A DNA stretch of 64,000 nt from Stenocarpella maydis (lineage: Eukaryota > Ascomycota > Sordariomycetes > Diaporthales > Diaporthaceae). Position numbers and translations under genes: made by a program. Below are positions 10,924 through 21,663 of the stretch, piece after piece. The DNA is taken from assembly GCA_002270565.1 (NCBI GenBank), contig NQMI01000015.1, forward strand, positions 64,250 through 128,249. Direction: 5' to 3'. A model generated the notes under the pieces. That model did no database searches and was not told the DNA's origin. It saw nothing but the letters and a program-made list of their open reading frames with translations. How positions within the stretch are numbered: position 1 is the first letter of the stretch; each line of letters begins with the position of its first letter.

Positions 10924-12813
10924 TCACAACTTCTCCTGGGCCGCCAGGACTGATTCCAGAGTCAAATTCGTATCGCCGTCATATTTTCTCAAGCGCTGGG
11001 CGGCCTCACGTGCCTCTGACCGGATTAGCTCTTGAATCTTGCTCGAGCGCGGCGTGAACCGCGCCTTGAACGGCAGCGGGCGTATGTTCTCGCTGTCATT
11101 ATACGCAAAAGCACTCAGCTGAACCGGATCGCCCTGAGGGTCTCGTGTCAGTCGCAGGTAATTCTCTCTTTTCACAACGCACCGGCCGTGGCCTTGGCGC
11201 GTGCGCGTGCGCGTCCAGATCGACCATGGGAAATCATCATGATCACCACAGCCGCACTCACCTTGCCGTCAAGCCCCGGTTCAACCTTGAAAGCCCAGAC
11301 CAACCTCGCCACCACAATCGATACGCTCTGGTCTGCAAGGGGCTGTCCGCTGCACTGCCTCCTCCCCCACCCAAAGGCACTGTGTCCCCTGCGGTTGGGG
11401 TATTCGAAGTCCAGCCCTCCCGGAAGGCTGCCTAGGTACCGCTCGGGCCTCACAGTGTCTGGGTCCGGAAATTCAGCCGGGTTCCGGTGAATCGCCCACA
11501 CATTACAGGTAAGCTGCGTGCCTTTGGGAATGAGGTAGCCCCTGTACGTGTCGTCCGAGACTGGCGCGTGGGGGATGCCGCCGAGAACCGTGACCGTCCG
11601 CCAGCGCATTATTTCCCGGGCAAGTGCGCTGGTATATGGTAAGCGACCAGTATCGAGGTCTTCCCAAGTGGGAGACCTGGATTCCCCAAGCACAGAATCC
11701 ATCTCTGCCTGGGCTTTGGCCTGAACTTCTGGGAACAGGCAAAGGGCGAGGACGGCGGACGTTAACGTCCCGCTTGTAGTATCGACACCGGCGCCAAGCA
11801 GACTTTCCCCCTGTGAGACTGTGAGCCTTTACAAGATATACGTTGTCTACACTTACTTCGTAGTCAAAGCAGAGACTTCATCGTCACTCAGGCCAAGGGC
11901 AGGCTGCTTCTCGAGCACTGCCTTTGCAAAGCTTGGGTTGGGATTAGTCGCGGCCGCCTCCTTGTTGAGGGCGTAAAAGTACTTCGCCAGGTTGGATGAT
12001 GCCGTCCTCACGATGGTTGGGAACGAGTACAGCCATGCTGGCAAATCGGCAAGCCAGGGAAGGGTCTCGACCAGCAACCAGCCGGGGATAACAAAATTTA
12101 CTACAGCCATGGTCTCCAAGGCCTTCTGGCAGACGTAGTCGTTCTTCTTCGCGATCCGCCTGCCCCAGCCGATGATGGAGACAACGGATACTGAATACCG
12201 CTCGATCGACATGACATAATCGTCTGGATCGGTGAGAAAATCCAACGTCAAGATCTTGGATTCGTCGCCCTGGAAAGAGCGATGGTCTCGAACCACATGG
12301 CTGCCGACAATCGTGTGCTTTTGTTCCTGATCAGAGGCCTCAACCGACATACTTGCTACAACGGAGCCCGGCACTCACCGTGAGCTTCCTGTGGACCCTC
12401 CACTGGTCACCATATACAAGCGTGGCCTGGTTCGCCTTGTCGCCGCCGGTCAGCTCGGCCATCGCCACGAACCGCGGCCGCGACGAGTACACGTCCGCCC
12501 GCTTCTCCAGCAGGTCCGACGCCGTCCACGCGTCGTTGAGGACGATGACCGGCCTGCTTCCCAGCCAGATCGTGATCATGGGGTCGCCATACCGCCGGCT
12601 CCACTGCTCAAATTTCACCCACGGCTGCCAGTAAGGGATGTGGAAGTGGTTACCGATGACGGGCAGGGGGAAGGGCCCCGGAGGCAGCTTGCGGCGCAGG
12701 AGCAGGACGCGGACGTAGTTGTAGGTGACTATGCAGGTGAGTACTAGTGCGCTGAGGGCGAGGAGGCGGGGCGCCAGGTGTTGGGGCAGCAGGCCGCCTG
12801 GTTCGAGCAGCAT
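10924..12813 (-). CDS. Cytochrome P450 monooxygenase
   Basis: Four exons: 12379-12813, 11857-12317, 11262-11802 and 10924-11133, giving about 548 residues. An N-terminal membrane anchor (residues ~13-35) is followed by the proline hinge KLPPGPFPLPVIGN. Further marks are the C-helix WRVHRKLT, the I-helix GAGVDTT, the ExxR motif EIMRWR, the PERF-type motif VRPERY and the heme loop FGWGRRQCSG with the axial Cys near residue 449. It should be an ER-bound heme-thiolate oxygenase working with CPR. Substrate cannot be read from sequence; the layout resembles fungal secondary-metabolism P450s. Introns 1 and 2 have ordinary donors, but the frame and family alignment favour AAAAG and GAAAG acceptors (12318 and 11803) over nearby CAGs. 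Using the CAG at 12327 would add three residues; using the CAG at 11811 breaks the frame. The third intron (128 nt) ends CCCTCAG. Confidence 0.9.
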
Positions 12814-14415
12814 TGTGAGTAATGTTATCCTGATCTGATTCGCGGGTCGGGCGCCGATGTGTAAGAAAAGAAAGCAATACGAATTTGGGTGAGGTTGTTA
12901 CACAACGCCAAAGATTTACAGTCCCTTCTTGTTTACCTAAGAATATATATAACATATCCCACATTTGCACCGGGGTGCAAATGATGAGGCCGGCCGAACT
13001 CTCCCCTCCCGCCGGACCTGCATAGAAATCCTCTTCCCCTCACCACAGGCTCGGCATATGTTTTTGGAGTGTTTGGCCTATATCTCGTGACCCGGGGGCG
13101 AGACGGCAGAATATAGCTTGGCTAGCTTCCCTTTATATGTACGCAGATACTTGCCAATGTGGCATCAAGCAGTCCACCCGGAGCTCCTGAGAATTGTTGG
13201 TGTCGATACGTTGAGTTCTTGGCATCTGTATCAAGCCGTGAACGTTATCTACTCACCATACTTGCGGAGTGTCAGGCCTCTCTTATCCCGTCAGTTTCTC
13301 TGGCCTCCCGACACAAATGCGTACGCTTTCTCTGCTCAACCGGCGGTCACCAAAGAATCAAATATGATCAATCCGTCCCGAATACCCAGCGTCTTCATTG
13401 GTTTCGTTGTTAATCCGGTCACAGTGACCATCACAACGTAGGCTGCGGCAAACCCTACAACGTATCTCCAAACCTCTCCAGATGTCAGGTTCCAGAAATT
13501 CTAGTTGGAAGATCAATTCCCTCGAAAGCTAGGGCCGGACGGTGAGATGATTGACTTCACCAAAGAGTAGGATCGTGAAAATTGACACCACGATTTTATG
13601 ACCATTGTACTGAAGTGATAAAACTATTTACTGAGTGCCCCTAGGCCTTGGTCTTATCAAACGCATGGTCTTTGGGCGTTTACAACTGTTTGAAGGGACC
13701 ACCGCAGCTTCCCCCCCTTTTTTTTAAGAAAAAAAAAAAGAAAAAAAGGAGGGATGGGGGGATTGTGATCAGATTAAAAACGAAACCAGCTAGGCCTTGG
13801 TATCTTTCATTTCATGTTGCTTAATTTATGGGGAATATGAACGAGTGAGCTGAGTAATACTGTCATAGCTTGTCCACGAATTCTAGGAAATAGCAAGTTG
13901 TCGGGCTGAGAGAAAAGACCTAGGTGTCTACGAGCTGTGGCACAGGCGAGGCATAAGCGTTTACATAGTGTCGTTAGTGAGGGCACCGTGACAAACACTC
14001 AAAGTCCTTTTCAAAGGCGGCTTTTAATTTCTCTAGTGCTATGACAGTAGAATGAGGGAGGCTACTTTTCATATACAACTGAATGCAGCAGCACTGCCTC
14101 GGAGCCCCTGACTTCTGACGCCTATTTTCTTCACTGTATCGCATGTTTTGAGTTGCCGAAGTGACCTGGGATCCTGAGAAGTTTTGGTTGCCCAAGTACC
14201 TAGTATATGATCAATCACATTTAGTAGTATGGGAATCATAATATCGTATTGCTTGATAAACTCTTCTAAAAATTTCTCGAGAAACGCGATATCCCAGAGC
14301 CTCCGCCTCAAACGTCAGATTTAACGCATCATTATTTCGAGCATGAATCATTTCTCCGTTCACGGACATCAATACAAGATCATCTTTGGCACCTGCGTGC
14401 GAAGCACCACCGGAC
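12814..14415. other. Intergenic, repeat relic inside
   Basis: 1.6 kb with no recognisable gene. It should hold the P450 promoter at its left end and the 3' region of the SAT4 gene at its right end. Within it, 13686-13800 is one member of a dispersed repeat pair, containing long homopolymer-like C8T8 and A11 runs. Confidence 0.5.
13686..13800 (+). repeat. Dispersed repeat relic, copy A
   Basis: Shares the order of short blocks with 16814-16903: TGTTTGAAGGG versus TGTATGAAGGG, CCGCAG, GGATTGTGA, then GATTAAAAACGAAACCAG versus GATTAGAAACGAAACCAG, then CTAGGC. Differences are mostly transitions plus a poly-C/T/A expansion in this copy. Probably a decayed mobile element end. Confidence 0.65.
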
Positions 14416-15746
14416 TCAACTCAGGGGCCCCCCATCCGGCTTCTGCTCAACGGGCGTCGTGATGCTGGAATTGTTGCTCAGCCGCTCCCTCCCGTCGCCA
14501 GGCGGCCACAGCCGAAGCTCCGTGTCGCTCCTCAAGCCCGCCATCCCTGCCTCCGCCCTCCGCAGGCTGGCCTCCTCGCCGCCGCCGCCGCCGCCGGGTC
14601 TCGTCTCTGTGGCCGTCTGCGGCGGCCTGTCGAGCTTGGCTAGCTGCGTGCTCAGCCACGACTGCCTCGTCTGGAATGGCGGCGGCGCCTTGCGCGATGG
14701 TCGGGGCCCGGCGTCGTGGCGGGGGGTGCGGTGGTCATGGTAGTGCCCTGGATCTGCCCCGTTTGGTTTCGACGTGGCCTGCCTTGTTGACTGCGCAAAC
14801 ATGCTGTTGAATAGGGGCTTGAGCGTCATCACGGAGGCGCAGACGATGGCAGTATTAATCTCGATGAGGGACCAGTAGGTCGTGTCGGCGCCTGCGTAGC
14901 TAAAATCAGGGCCATCGGGGGTGGTGGCAAGAAGCACGATGCGTATTATCGACACTATGCAGATACTGTGAACAATTGTTAGTCATGGAAAAGAGGGGCC
15001 AGTGAGCGTGGGAGTGCGATGACGCACAAGAATCCAAACGAGAACACTATAGAGAGCACTATCTTCTGGTCCTTAGGTGCTCGTATTGACCAGATAATGG
15101 GGAGTGGCAGCAGGAAGATGAGAAAATCCGTCGCTATCTGCACCGCCGTGAGAGCATAGAAGACTTCGTCCGAATGGCAATATGTGGCTCGTACACTCCG
15201 GTCCCAAAACGCGTTGAGAGGGATGCAGGCCGTGAAGTCGAGGATGAGATTTAAGCCACCGGAGAGTATTACAACTACCATGAAGCCCAAGAGCACCTTT
15301 CGGGTCCAGTCAAATGTCAAGGTCCGCAAGTATAGAAGCACGACACTGATTTTCGACAGGGTCAGGCTACAGGTATAGGCCAGGATCGTAAACCATGACG
15401 CCTGCGGCAGTATTATCAGTTTATGTGATACACTTTGCACGCAGCAGTGAGCAAAAAGGCTTACCTCAAGCATAATCGGAAAGTTCTCCTGTGGTATGGC
15501 AATATAATGTTTCCCTACCCCAAAGGCCGCCATGACAATGAACCCAATGCTCTGTGCGAGAGAGAAGACCAAGGCCGCCAGAATCACCCAGTCCTCCGGA
15601 CCCAGAAGTTTCATTAAGGTTCCTCTGAGGTACATGCGGCTAGCTACGACCACGGCCGATATGAGCCATGTCAGAGCAGCGCATACTATGATGTTGCCTT
15701 GGCGCGACTCGCTGAGGTCGTATGCCTCAGGGTCCCCAGCGGACAT
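14416..15746 (-). CDS. SAT4/Pth11-type fungal rhodopsin-domain integral membrane protein
   Basis: Three exons, 15465-15746, 15028-15401 and 14416-14965, with GT-AG introns of 63 and 62 nt; 401 residues. The protein has the seven-helix layout of the fungal rhodopsin-like SAT4 family. Marks are the GPEDWVILAAL turn after helix 2, KISVVLLYLRT in helix 4, a CIPLNAFWDR loop, the FYALTAVQIATDFLIFLLPLP helix, and CIVSIIRI formed across the second intron. A ~130-residue hydrophilic cytoplasmic tail follows, with a Gly6 run and many Pro/Arg/Ser. Members include Pth11-like receptors, though most have no known ligand. The CFEM extracellular domain seen in Pth11 is absent. It lies on the same strand as the P450, 1.6 kb upstream of it. 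Confidence 0.88.
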
Positions 15747-15811
15747 TGCCAGTGCGGCTCGGCCGGCAGAAACACGGACGGGATGCGTCCTGTCCCACGT
15801 AGAGGTTTCTC

Positions 15812-16045
15812 TTATCGGTGTGACGTCGGGGGGCCGCGAACCATGTCTCTCTTTTGGCAGCTCGAGTTATGAGAGGGATAGGAGCACTCGAGGTAGGGAT
15901 CTGCCGCACAAGGGACATTGAAGAGAAAACAGGTGCCCCAGGTATCGATCCTACAGTTGACAGGTGCCGGACCCGGGAGAGTATTGGATGGAAGTGAGAT
16001 GGTGCGAGTGAACAGACCAGAGAAAAGCAGAGGAGACAAGGCCAT
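15812..16045 (-). CDS. Possible small secreted protein, hypothetical
   Basis: A 77-residue frame on the same strand and 65 bp upstream of the SAT4 gene start. It begins MALSPLLFSGLFTRTIS, a weak signal-peptide-like stretch, and carries five cysteines in the next ~50 residues. It could be a small secreted protein, an upstream frame in the leader of the SAT4 transcript, or chance. No family recognised. Confidence 0.2.
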   Translation of the reverse strand: MALSPLLFSGLFTRTISLPSNTLPGPAPVNCRIDTWGTCFLFNVPCAADPYLECSYPSHNSSCQKRDMVRGPPTSHR

Positions 16046-17049
16046 TATCTTGGGGCCGTGGTGCGACTCTTAATCAACTACGATGCAGGCAGGCTTCGCA
16101 CACCGCTGCGCACAAGTGGGCGGCAAAGATCTACGTATTTGACTGCAAAACCGTCTACAGGTGGGGGTGGAGGGCGTGCTCCCACACCTTATGGGGGGCC
16201 GATATAGGTCTGTGCGGTGCAAGCCTCCGGCATTGACAGACGCAGCGGCATCCAAGGCGTGTGTCGATGGCCAAGCGCATGAGTGTGCAGAAAACATCAA
16301 AGCGTTGCTCAATGGGTCTCGATTTATTCGACCTCCACGGCACGAGTAGCCGAGATGACCCCTCTGTCTTTCTCCAGATAAATGGGCCCATAGCTCTCTC
16401 TCGACCCTGTCAGAGCTGTCACTCCGAGGCGCTCACCTGCGACCCATCACGGGGTGCCCGCGATCTGCTCACATGTGACGGGATCGCGAGTGAATGTGGT
16501 GAGGTCTCACAACAGCGGGTCCCCCCTCCAGCTTTGGAGCATGTCGACGACCATCGACGCAGACGGAGAAACGTTTGCGTCAATCTTGCATTGGAGCCTT
16601 GGCAGTGGATTCGGCACCATCCCAGCAAAGAGTGGATCACAAGAGGCCCGGGCGCTATTTTTACGATCTGGTACCTCGCAGGTGCCGAGTTCCTTTCAGC
16701 TAAATACCTAGGGCAAGTATGGCCGGCTTGATCAATGTATTGGCCTTCTTCACATGGGCAAGCAGGCCATTCCTGGATCTAAATTTGTCTTACAGAGAAA
16801 GCTAGGCATTATAGCTGTATGAAGGGTAAGCCGCAGTTTTTTCCCCAAAGGGAACATTGGATTGTGACCGGATTAGAAACGAAACCAGGCTAGGCATTAT
16901 AGCTTCGGTCGTTACCAAGTGTTTCCTTATCTTGCTATAGCAGGTGCTGGCTTGAAGGTTGAAACATGAGCGGAGCTTAACTACCTTTCTAGTGTATATA
17001 GCAAAGAAAAGGTTTAGAACGTTATCATGTAGCTTGATAAAGAAGAGAA
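16046..17049. other. Intergenic, no gene recognised
   Basis: About 1 kb leading into the transposon block. GC content falls from the left to the right end. Open frames at 16261-16731 (+) and 16155-16391 (-) have no recognisable content. The right third carries repeat relic copy B. Confidence 0.5.
16814..16903 (+). repeat. Dispersed repeat relic, copy B
   Basis: Partner of 13686-13800, in the same orientation. It lacks the expanded homopolymer runs and ends CTAGGCATTATAGC, a string that also occurs at its own left edge (16802-16815), so it may be bounded by a short direct repeat. Confidence 0.6.
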
Positions 17050-17095
17050 CGGATATTCGCACTGAGGAAATCGGCTGGTATACCAATATATTATG
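17050..17095 (+). mobile_element. MULE copy 2, detached 5' terminal fragment
   Basis: Begins ACGGATATTCGCAC, the same terminal sequence as the inverted repeats of MULE copy 1, and runs to the target duplication TATATTAT at 17088-17095. It continues in register at 20226, so copy 1 landed about 45 bp inside the end of an older copy of its own family. Confidence 0.75.
17088..17095. repeat. 8-bp target site duplication, left
   Basis: TATATTAT directly before the left inverted repeat, repeated exactly at 20226-20233. Confidence 0.88.
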
Positions 17096-17121
17096 AATGC
17101 GGATATTCGCACATAAGAAAA
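17096..17121 (+). repeat. Terminal inverted repeat, left, MULE copy 1
   Basis: 26 bp perfectly complementary in reverse to 20200-20225. Confidence 0.88.
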
Positions 17122-20100
17122 CAGATGGCAAACATAACGCTAGTGACTAAGCACCCGGCCGGTTGCCGCCGGCAACGCTGCAGCCAATAGGGCAGCCGCG
17201 TTCCGCTGACGTAATGGCGCTAGTGCCAAGGGCCCTCGAATTTGACGACCTCGAGTGCTGATTTTGAGTGCCTCCTCAAGGGGCTATAGGGCCACATATG
17301 TTGTTAACCAACGCACCTTACACCACCCAACCCCTATCACCCACCACCCACCCCCAACGCCCTTAATAAATAGACAAACTACCCAGACCAGTTAATTAAG
17401 CATCATTAATTACCCCTATCTGGTTATTAGATGTTTTTTTAGTATTATAGCAATAGCATATATGCCAGACTATAGCGGCCTTAAGCCGCAGTAGTAACGC
17501 GACTATTAACAATAGAATGCAAATATTACCGCTATAAACCACTATTAACTAGCCCTCACCAACCCACCCCCTTTCCTATAACTATTTTACGATAGCTATA
17601 ATACTTTCAGTAATCTTTATGCAGAACTGAATGCATTAGCAAAGTTATCCGGGTTCTCTATAATTGTGCAAAGCTTAGTACCAACTTATATAGTCTTAAT
17701 ATATAGCCGGGGCGGTACTACCCGGCCCAGCACTATAAGAAAATATCAGTCCTCTACAATCAAATATAGCTATAAATGGAAGGCAACTATATATTATATA
17801 AGGAATATAGCTAGCAAATGGGTCCTTTAGGTTAAGGAGGGAAGGCATACTAATTACGGCCCATAGGATATCCCGGAGGCTTAATACGGATTCGTAAAGC
17901 TATTGCAAGAACACCATGAATTCCTCACTCAAATAGCTTAAGACCCATTACAAGCAAAGCCCAGGCAACTCAAGGCTGCCCTTCATCACTAGTACCCAGA
18001 CGTTAAGGTGGGAAATAACACTATAAAGAACTAGCTCGCCAGCTTTTAACAACAGAAATAAGGCATATATATATTAACCCAAATAACACTATACTGGCTT
18101 AAAGAGAAAGAGACTTAGTATAGATTTTATATTAATAAGGATAACGCAATCACAGGCATCTTATAGTATATAATGCAGTAGGTCTAATGGATTCAAGAGT
18201 AGTATTTCTCTGGCAATATCTCGCTTGATTGTATATACTTAATAAATCAGAAGAAGCTGCTATACTTCTAAGGCACTATTGTGACCCATATGAAGAAGAT
18301 TTTGCCTCTCTTTTAGGGTATTATGGATAATGAGAAGGAATTAGGCTTCTGGTGGCTGCTAGAGCAGATTCATAATCTCCTCCGGGAGTGTAAAAATAAG
18401 GACCCTTCGCTCTTTATTATAAACTATAATACCGCCTTAATTAACGCTCTAACAAAAGAATTTCCTTAATTAAAATACCAGCTTTACATCTTCCATATCA
18501 ATATAAATGTTATCCTTAATATCAAGAAGAAATAGCGGAAGCCAGGCCGGGAGGAATCGCCTATAGCTACTGAGGATGAAAACTCCATGGGAAGCCCGGA
18601 TCCTAAGGATCCTGAGAGTAACGATAAAGATTTCGGATTTCAGAATGTGCCGTAGAGAAACACTACTATAGCGCCTTCGAAAGTGCCTGCCCTTAGTGCT
18701 ATCTCTAACACCCAAACAGCCCTCTTCAACCTCTTCAAGACTATAGAGTTTGCTACTAATCGCAAGACCTATGAGATAGCCTGGGAGCGTTTGCAAGAGA
18801 AGTTCTTAAGCCAGAGGGCAATCCTTAACTATCTTAAGATATATTATGTTAATGAGAAGGAGGAGATTATTGCTAAATGGGCCGGCTATAAGATCTGCGA
18901 GAACCTCAACTTTAGCTTATATATAACATCCTCTACTAAGCGGATGCACTGGAAAATCAAGCTCTAGCTGGGCTATGGGATGGGGAATGTCTACTATCTG
19001 TTTGAGGCTGCATTTAAGGCTATTGTTGAGACTGCTTATAATATCCGGCTTGAGGAAGCCAAGCAGAAAACAGCAGCCCTAGAAAAGTTTAATGGAAAGC
19101 TGTGGGTTGGCAAACTATACCTTTAAGTGGTGAGAGAGGCACTCGAGCTTCTTGTGAAGATGAGGAAGCAGGCGAAACATATGCTTTAAGGTGAAATACT
19201 ATAAGGAGAGTGCTTGCGATTAATATGCTATTACTCAATTTATATATAATTTGGCTTAATCTATACTAATAGAATTATTGATAAGGAGGAAGCAGGTATT
19301 CCTCTTAATAAAGAGGATGTCCACTTGGCATAATACCTTGATTACAACCTCTCAATCGAGAACTCCCTCCTCCTTATACTTTTACCCAAGAAGGTCCTTA
19401 ACTTAAGAGGAAGGCCTTAGGACAACAATCCGTTTGCAGGGGATAAAGAGGGCATCTTTAGCAGCATTAAGAGGGCTGTAATAACCCATCAGACCTCCTC
19501 CAATACCACGAGCCTAGGCAGCAGGGCTGGTAACAAGATAGGGGCAACGATGGCTTCAGCATAACGCGTAAACTTAGCTTTTGAGTGGAATGATATAACC
19601 CTTAAGTCCCTAGATGATAAGGACTAAGCCGGCCGCCGCCCGAAGCAAAAACACCAAGGGATAGCCACAATATCCAGGGGCCCGGCTTCATCAGCGCCTC
19701 CCTGGATGCATACAGCCCCCAGCATGCCGCCGGCAAAGAGGCGGCGTACAGCGGCTACGGCTACAATCAACAGGCTTCCAGCAATAGATTTGACCGCTTC
19801 AGACGTTAATAACGAGAGTGATAATAGCTTTATTAATTTGGGCAATAAGGAGGGTAATGGGAAGAAAATACAGTCCCAGATAATAGTATCTATTAACTAA
19901 GCAATTCGCACTACTTATCGCGATGAATTATCGCGCTAATTTGGCGCGCAATTGGGCGTGCAATAGAGTGCTTATTTGCATGCAATTAGGCTTGCAAAGA
20001 TATATGTAATTATGCAAAACACCATGAATTTGCGCCAACGAGGTTGGCGATAATATAACGCTAGGCACGCTAATGATGCCAGCAATGCCCCTTGTAGATG

Positions 20101-20199
20101 GGTATAACGGAAATAAGGGTCTTAGCTGCTTAATAAGTAGCTGATCCCTGCTTCCCATTGTATCTGTGTACCATCCGTTTTTTTATATGCGGTAGCCGG

Positions 20200-20225
20200 T
20201 TTCTTATGTGCGAATATCCGCATTC
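20200..20225 (-). repeat. Terminal inverted repeat, right, MULE copy 1
   Basis: Ends ATATCCGCATTC and is followed at once by the target duplication TATATTAT at 20226-20233. Confidence 0.88.
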
Positions 20226-20233
20226 TATATTAT
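20226..20233. repeat. 8-bp target site duplication, right
   Basis: TATATTAT, identical to 17088-17095. Confidence 0.88.
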
Positions 20234-21663
20234 TTACTTAATTGCTGCAGCCAATTAGAGCGCCCCATTCAACCACACTCAACCATATACACCACCCCAA
20301 CTAGGTGCTTTTAGTGCCCTCACCTGCAGACCTACCAAACCCCCTTCACCCACCAAACAACACTCCCTCGCCAACCACCCACAACTAGCGATATAAACTA
20401 AATTCCTCTTATAATTAATTATTCTGCTATCAGAAATATATCTTCATCAGTTAGAATTAAATTTTCTAGTATTATAGCAATGTTACTTATCCCTAATTAT
20501 ACCCACCTTAAGGCGTAGTAGCAGGCGGATTATTATACCTAGAATACTAATATTACTGCTATAAATGGTTGCTAATTAGCACTTTCTAATCCTCCTGCCT
20601 TCCTAAAACTTTTCTATAATAGATATAATACCTTTGCAGACCTTAAGGCAGAATTAAATATCGCTATAAAATCTACTGGATTCCTAACTGTAATCTGAAG
20701 GTTAGGGCTAACTTGGGCAGTGTTAACATGCAGCCGTGGTAATCAGCAACCCTTAACCGCTACATTAAATAACGCTACAATAATTAAAGCAGGTTGCAAG
20801 TAACGAGCGCTCGCCTATATAACTAAATCAACAGAAGGCAAGTGGCAGCTTGTTTTATAGGAAGAGAAGTATACCTACTACAGTCCCTAGGAAGTTAAGG
20901 GCGCCTAGTATAGCTGGGCTAAGCTAACAGACCCCCAATGAGAATTCCTCTCCCATACAGCCCGAGATCCCTCTATAGCTAAGCCAAAGAAGCTAGAATA
21001 AGTACTCCAATAATAGTACCTAAACATATAATTAGGGCCTAATATAATAAAGAACTAGCTTGCAGACTGATGGAAGGAGAAGGTTAGAATCTATATTTCA
21101 ACCTAAGCAACATTAGATCTGCTTAAGAAGAAGAATTACTGGTACCGCTAGGCAACTAACGCTAATAGCAACGTTATAAGCATCTTCTAGTGCATAAAAG
21201 AGCAGTTAGCGTAAATATAAGAGAATTGCTTCACACAGTGCCTATCTATAGACTATATATACGCAACAAATAATAAGAAGATACTATACTTCTAAGGCAC
21301 TTGCATAACCCATATAAGGAAGAACTTACCCCTATTCCAAGGCATTATTAATAGTAAGAAGGAACCTAACTTTTAGTAGCTTCTTAAGCAAGTTTATAAC
21401 CTCCTTTATTATTACCAAGCTAATAACCCAATAATCTATATAACTAACTATAATACTACTCTAATCAATGCCCTTACATATGAATTCCCCTAGGTATACT
21501 ACTAACTATATATCTTCCATATTAATGCTAATATTACCCTAAATATTAAGAAGAAGTGGAAGAAGCCGCTAGCAGTAGCGGGAGAAGAGGAGGATAAGGA
21601 AGAGGAGAAAGCCAATAAGGATTCAGAAGCAGAAGACCTGGCAACAGCTGCACTCAATGCACC
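20234..21663 (+). mobile_element. MULE copy 2, main remnant, 3' truncated
   Basis: Runs parallel to copy 1 from about 17170 to 18600. Shared blocks include GCTGCAGCCAAT, TAGTATTATAGCAATG, the CCTTAAG(G/C)CGTAGTAG type string, and the peptide-level TNYNTTLINALTYEFP ... LYIFHINANI at about 21440-21540. The coding frame is destroyed by stops. The same catalytic position reads Asn here too. The remnant ends abruptly at 21663, where a long-armed inverted-repeat element begins, so its C-terminal half is lost or displaced. Confidence 0.78.

Larger units (their letters stand above)
17096..20225 (+). mobile_element. RIP-degraded Mutator-like (MULE/Hop-type) DNA transposon, copy 1
   Basis: A 3,130-bp element bounded by perfect 26-bp terminal inverted repeats at 17096-17121 and 20200-20225. 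The core is GCGGATATTCGCACATAAG. It is flanked by the exact 8-bp duplication TATATTAT. The plus strand carries the remains of a MULE transposase. At 18320-18530 lies the catalytic-core style segment ELGFWWLLEQ ... NALTKEFP ... LYIFHININV. At 18683-18967 lies the C-terminal helical region ending in the TSxxxxHxxxK pattern. Many TAA/TAG codons and TpA-rich sequence show RIP; the element is dead. The catalytic Asp expected before the xxALINAL helix reads Asn (INYN). A nuclear-protein-like tail frame with a PPAKRRRT basic patch lies at 19706-19900. Confidence 0.85.

Noticed and set aside
17096..20225. Reading of copy 1 as a hAT element because of its 8-bp target duplication
   Set aside because: The protein remnants match the MULE transposase core and its C-terminal region, and MULEs also make 8-11 bp duplications.
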